Of a stretch of DNA of 64,000 bases, positions 61,901 through 64,000 are shown one piece after another. The translations under genes were made by a program, and so were the position numbers. Below the pieces are notes generated by a model. That model was not told the origin of the DNA, did not search any database, and worked only from the letters and a program-made list of their open reading frames with translations. The DNA comes from Sipunculus nudus. Lineage: Eukaryota; Annelida; Sipuncula; Golfingiida; Sipunculidae. The stretch covers positions 104,917,142 to 104,981,141 of the forward strand of contig CM049306.1 of the NCBI GenBank assembly GCA_026874595.1, read 5' to 3'. Numbering within the stretch: position 1 is the stretch's first letter; each line of letters opens with the position of its first letter.

Positions 61901-64000
61901 TTTTTTATCCATTTACTCTAGTTATTCCATCATAACAATGTATAGAAACCAGGCGTGGTTAAAACCTACTCAGCTGAATACCTTTATTAGTTAACACCCC
62001 ATTATTAAGGAACATGTCTTATTTATATCGCCATAGATATGTCTGTTAGGTTTATGAAACCATTTCGTCATTCAGTATTCAGCACTTAAAAGTAAATGCA
62101 GAGATCCTTAATGATATAATACAAACTCTATGGATCATTGCCACTCCTATCCCTCTAATCCTGGGAAATGTGAGTAAATCTGCCCAACCAGTTCTTAAAC
62201 ACTGTTGCAGAAATATTTAGATAATTGACTGAATTATGTAGAATTTTCTTAATTGTTATGACCAGTTTGTAACATAGAGGTCCTTTTTTCCTGGTTACCA
62301 ACATCTGGCCTGTCCAGAATACTTCTGGTGTTCAATGGGCTCGATCAGATTGTCCCCAGTTTGAAAATTAAATTTTTCAAAGAATCCCACACCTGAGTAT
62401 AAACTGAAATGTGTGAAAGTCAAACCAAAGTGTTTTTTTGTGGCTCGACTACATTTTCCTATATTGTATTTAAGGGCCTTGTGTTGCCCTTCAAAAATAG
62501 CTCCCATGAAAGTGTTCAACACACTGGCACCGTGAATAACATCACAAAAGTAAAAGAACGTTCACCTTGCCTAGTTATTTCTATGTCAGCTTGCATATAC
62601 TGGAGAAGTTCCATCATTTCTCCAGAACTGTCACTGACAAATTTTTTCATCAGAACCTTTCAAAATATCTTCCGGACTTGATATAAGGATTTTCTCCAGG
62701 TGTTGCAATCAGGATAAAAGATAAAATTGGATAAAAGTGATATACTGGTACATTAAATTTTATGATTGGTAGGGGCTCAAAGGTAGCATATACATGAGAG
62801 AAGAGTTACAGGGAAGGGAAAGGCAGGGTGTGTGTGTGAAAGTCGTTATGCAGCTTACAAAAACTCATTGGTGCATTTACTCAACAAAAACATTTCTTGC
62901 AGTTGTGGAAGCTCACAGATAGTGAGAGGACATTTTTCTAACCTCGCACAGCAGCCCTTGAGAGGATGGTCATTGATCCCTACCACCTTGTTAAGTGACA
63001 TCACAGGAACCACATAACTAACCTTCGCTGTACAACATACCTTCCATTATGTCACTCCTAGCTATGTCACGACCGAGGCTTATGCTGTACAGGCAAGAGA
63101 TTAAAACATGGTAAGGTATTATTCTCAAACCAGTTTTAAGCCAAGTTGAGATGAAAATGGAAAACCTGATGACGGGTTGTATAGCGCCACTTTGGCCCTC
63201 TGACATTAAAGAGTTCATGACCAGCCTACTGGCTGTCAGAGTGCTATTACATCCTTCAGTGAGGAACGCACTTTAAGCCTCTATGAGAATGCAAATATTT
63301 CCGCCATTCTTGACGCCTCATGACCTACAAGTACGCTGTCACTTGACATAAACCAGACCAATCGTTAGCTTTTTAAGTATACTTTATTACAACACCTAAC
63401 ATAAGCAAGAAAAGTATGCGATACAGGAAATGACCTGTTACTATAGAGATGGAGTTTCAGTTTTGGGTGCGAGTATTCTCTTGTGTTAATTCATCATTTG
63501 TAGCCTAATGTTAAGATTATGGTCTATTTACAACAATATGATGCAACATGATGGAAGACTACTGTGATGCATTCCTTGATATGGCTGGTATCACAGCTCA
63601 AGTTAGGCTTACCAGCCCAATTATAAGGGCCTACTGTGTAGTGTTGTCACGTCCAGGGGCTGTGGAACTCTCTGTAATAAAGAACATGTGGAATCAGTGC
63701 CAAGATTAGGCAGCATGAGGACTTGTGTGTGTGTAATATCAGAGAAATCAAACATCACTGGAGAGTTTGGCAATGAAATGATTTATTATCTCCATGAATA
63801 CAGAGTGGACAATAGGAATCAGCATGCATAACAAGGAAGAATGTACAACTGAAGTACACGGTAATGACAATATGAACATGAGATTATGACAAATTATGAA
63901 AAACCAAAACATATATATATTTTTTGTGGAGAAATGCTTAACTATAAAATGTATTACTAATGAAAAGGCACATGATCCAGATGACTTAACCTTGATATGT
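61901..64000. other. Downstream sequence, no firm gene; weak minus-strand exon-like pieces
   Basis: Slightly richer in coding-like sequence than the 3' UTR. On the minus strand, an acceptor-like CTTGCCTGTACAG is followed by a short open stretch (ISLGRDIARSDIMEG) and a donor-like GAAG|GTATGT (about 63096-63044). Other readable pieces lie at about 62895-63010 and 62540-62670. They do not join convincingly and I recognise no family. Confidence 0.2.

Noticed and set aside
1-64000. CRISPR arrays, operons, bacterial signals or tRNA genes
   Set aside because: Intron-exon structure and repeats are eukaryotic; no array with regular spacers and no complete tRNA cloverleaf was seen, only the SINE head.

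Overview
This is animal nuclear DNA: AT-rich, with short exons bounded by GT/AG splice sites, long introns and many transposable elements. The repeat style (Tpn-GTCCGTCC runs, AAGGTCAAGGTCAC arrays, a tRNA-derived SINE, Gmr1-type and DIRS-type retroelements) points to a lophotrochozoan, most likely a mollusc and perhaps a bivalve. The species cannot be fixed from the sequence alone.

One gene dominates. From 11239 to 59200 on the + strand, 31 coding exons join in phase with GT/AG borders to give 5220 nt, i.e. 1739 residues plus stop. The product is a type I membrane protein: signal peptide, a beta-rich ectodomain of about 630 residues, one membrane segment (about 652-677) and a cytoplasmic coiled-coil region of about 1060 residues. 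I read it as limbin (EVC2), the ciliary Hedgehog-pathway protein mutated in Ellis-van Creveld syndrome. It is longer than the vertebrate protein, mostly through its ectodomain.

At the left edge (1758-1540, - strand) is a first coding exon for a small N-terminal membrane anchor, transcribed away from EVC2. In vertebrates EVC and EVC2 lie head to head, so this is probably EVC exon 1. The gap between the two (1759-11229) holds a CRE palindrome near the minus-strand start, a possible 5' leader exon at 6.5 kb, tandem repeats, and a foldback element just before the first EVC2 coding exon.

EVC2 intron 7 (20725-37259, 16.5 kb) is the transposon trap. It opens with a minisatellite made from copies of the end of exon 7 plus its splice donor. 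A Ty3/gypsy-type element follows (21893-37050, LTRs of 819 and 815 bp, proline-tRNA-type primer site) whose integrase lies before its reverse transcriptase, the Gmr1 order. Into it have landed a decayed DIRS-type tyrosine-recombinase retroelement (about 24.0-27.9 kb) and a minus-strand LTR element with no pol genes (29997-34337) flanked by a 4-bp GTAT duplication. All retroelement genes are broken by stops or frameshifts.

The cytoplasmic exons (38.0-59.2 kb) are mostly phase 0 with lengths divisible by three. An extra exon at 42487 ends in a stop and would give a short isoform. Intron 22 contains a SINE and a tandem repeat array. After 59200 come the presumed 3' UTR and then sequence with no firm gene, apart from weak minus-strand exon-like pieces at 62.3-63.2 kb.
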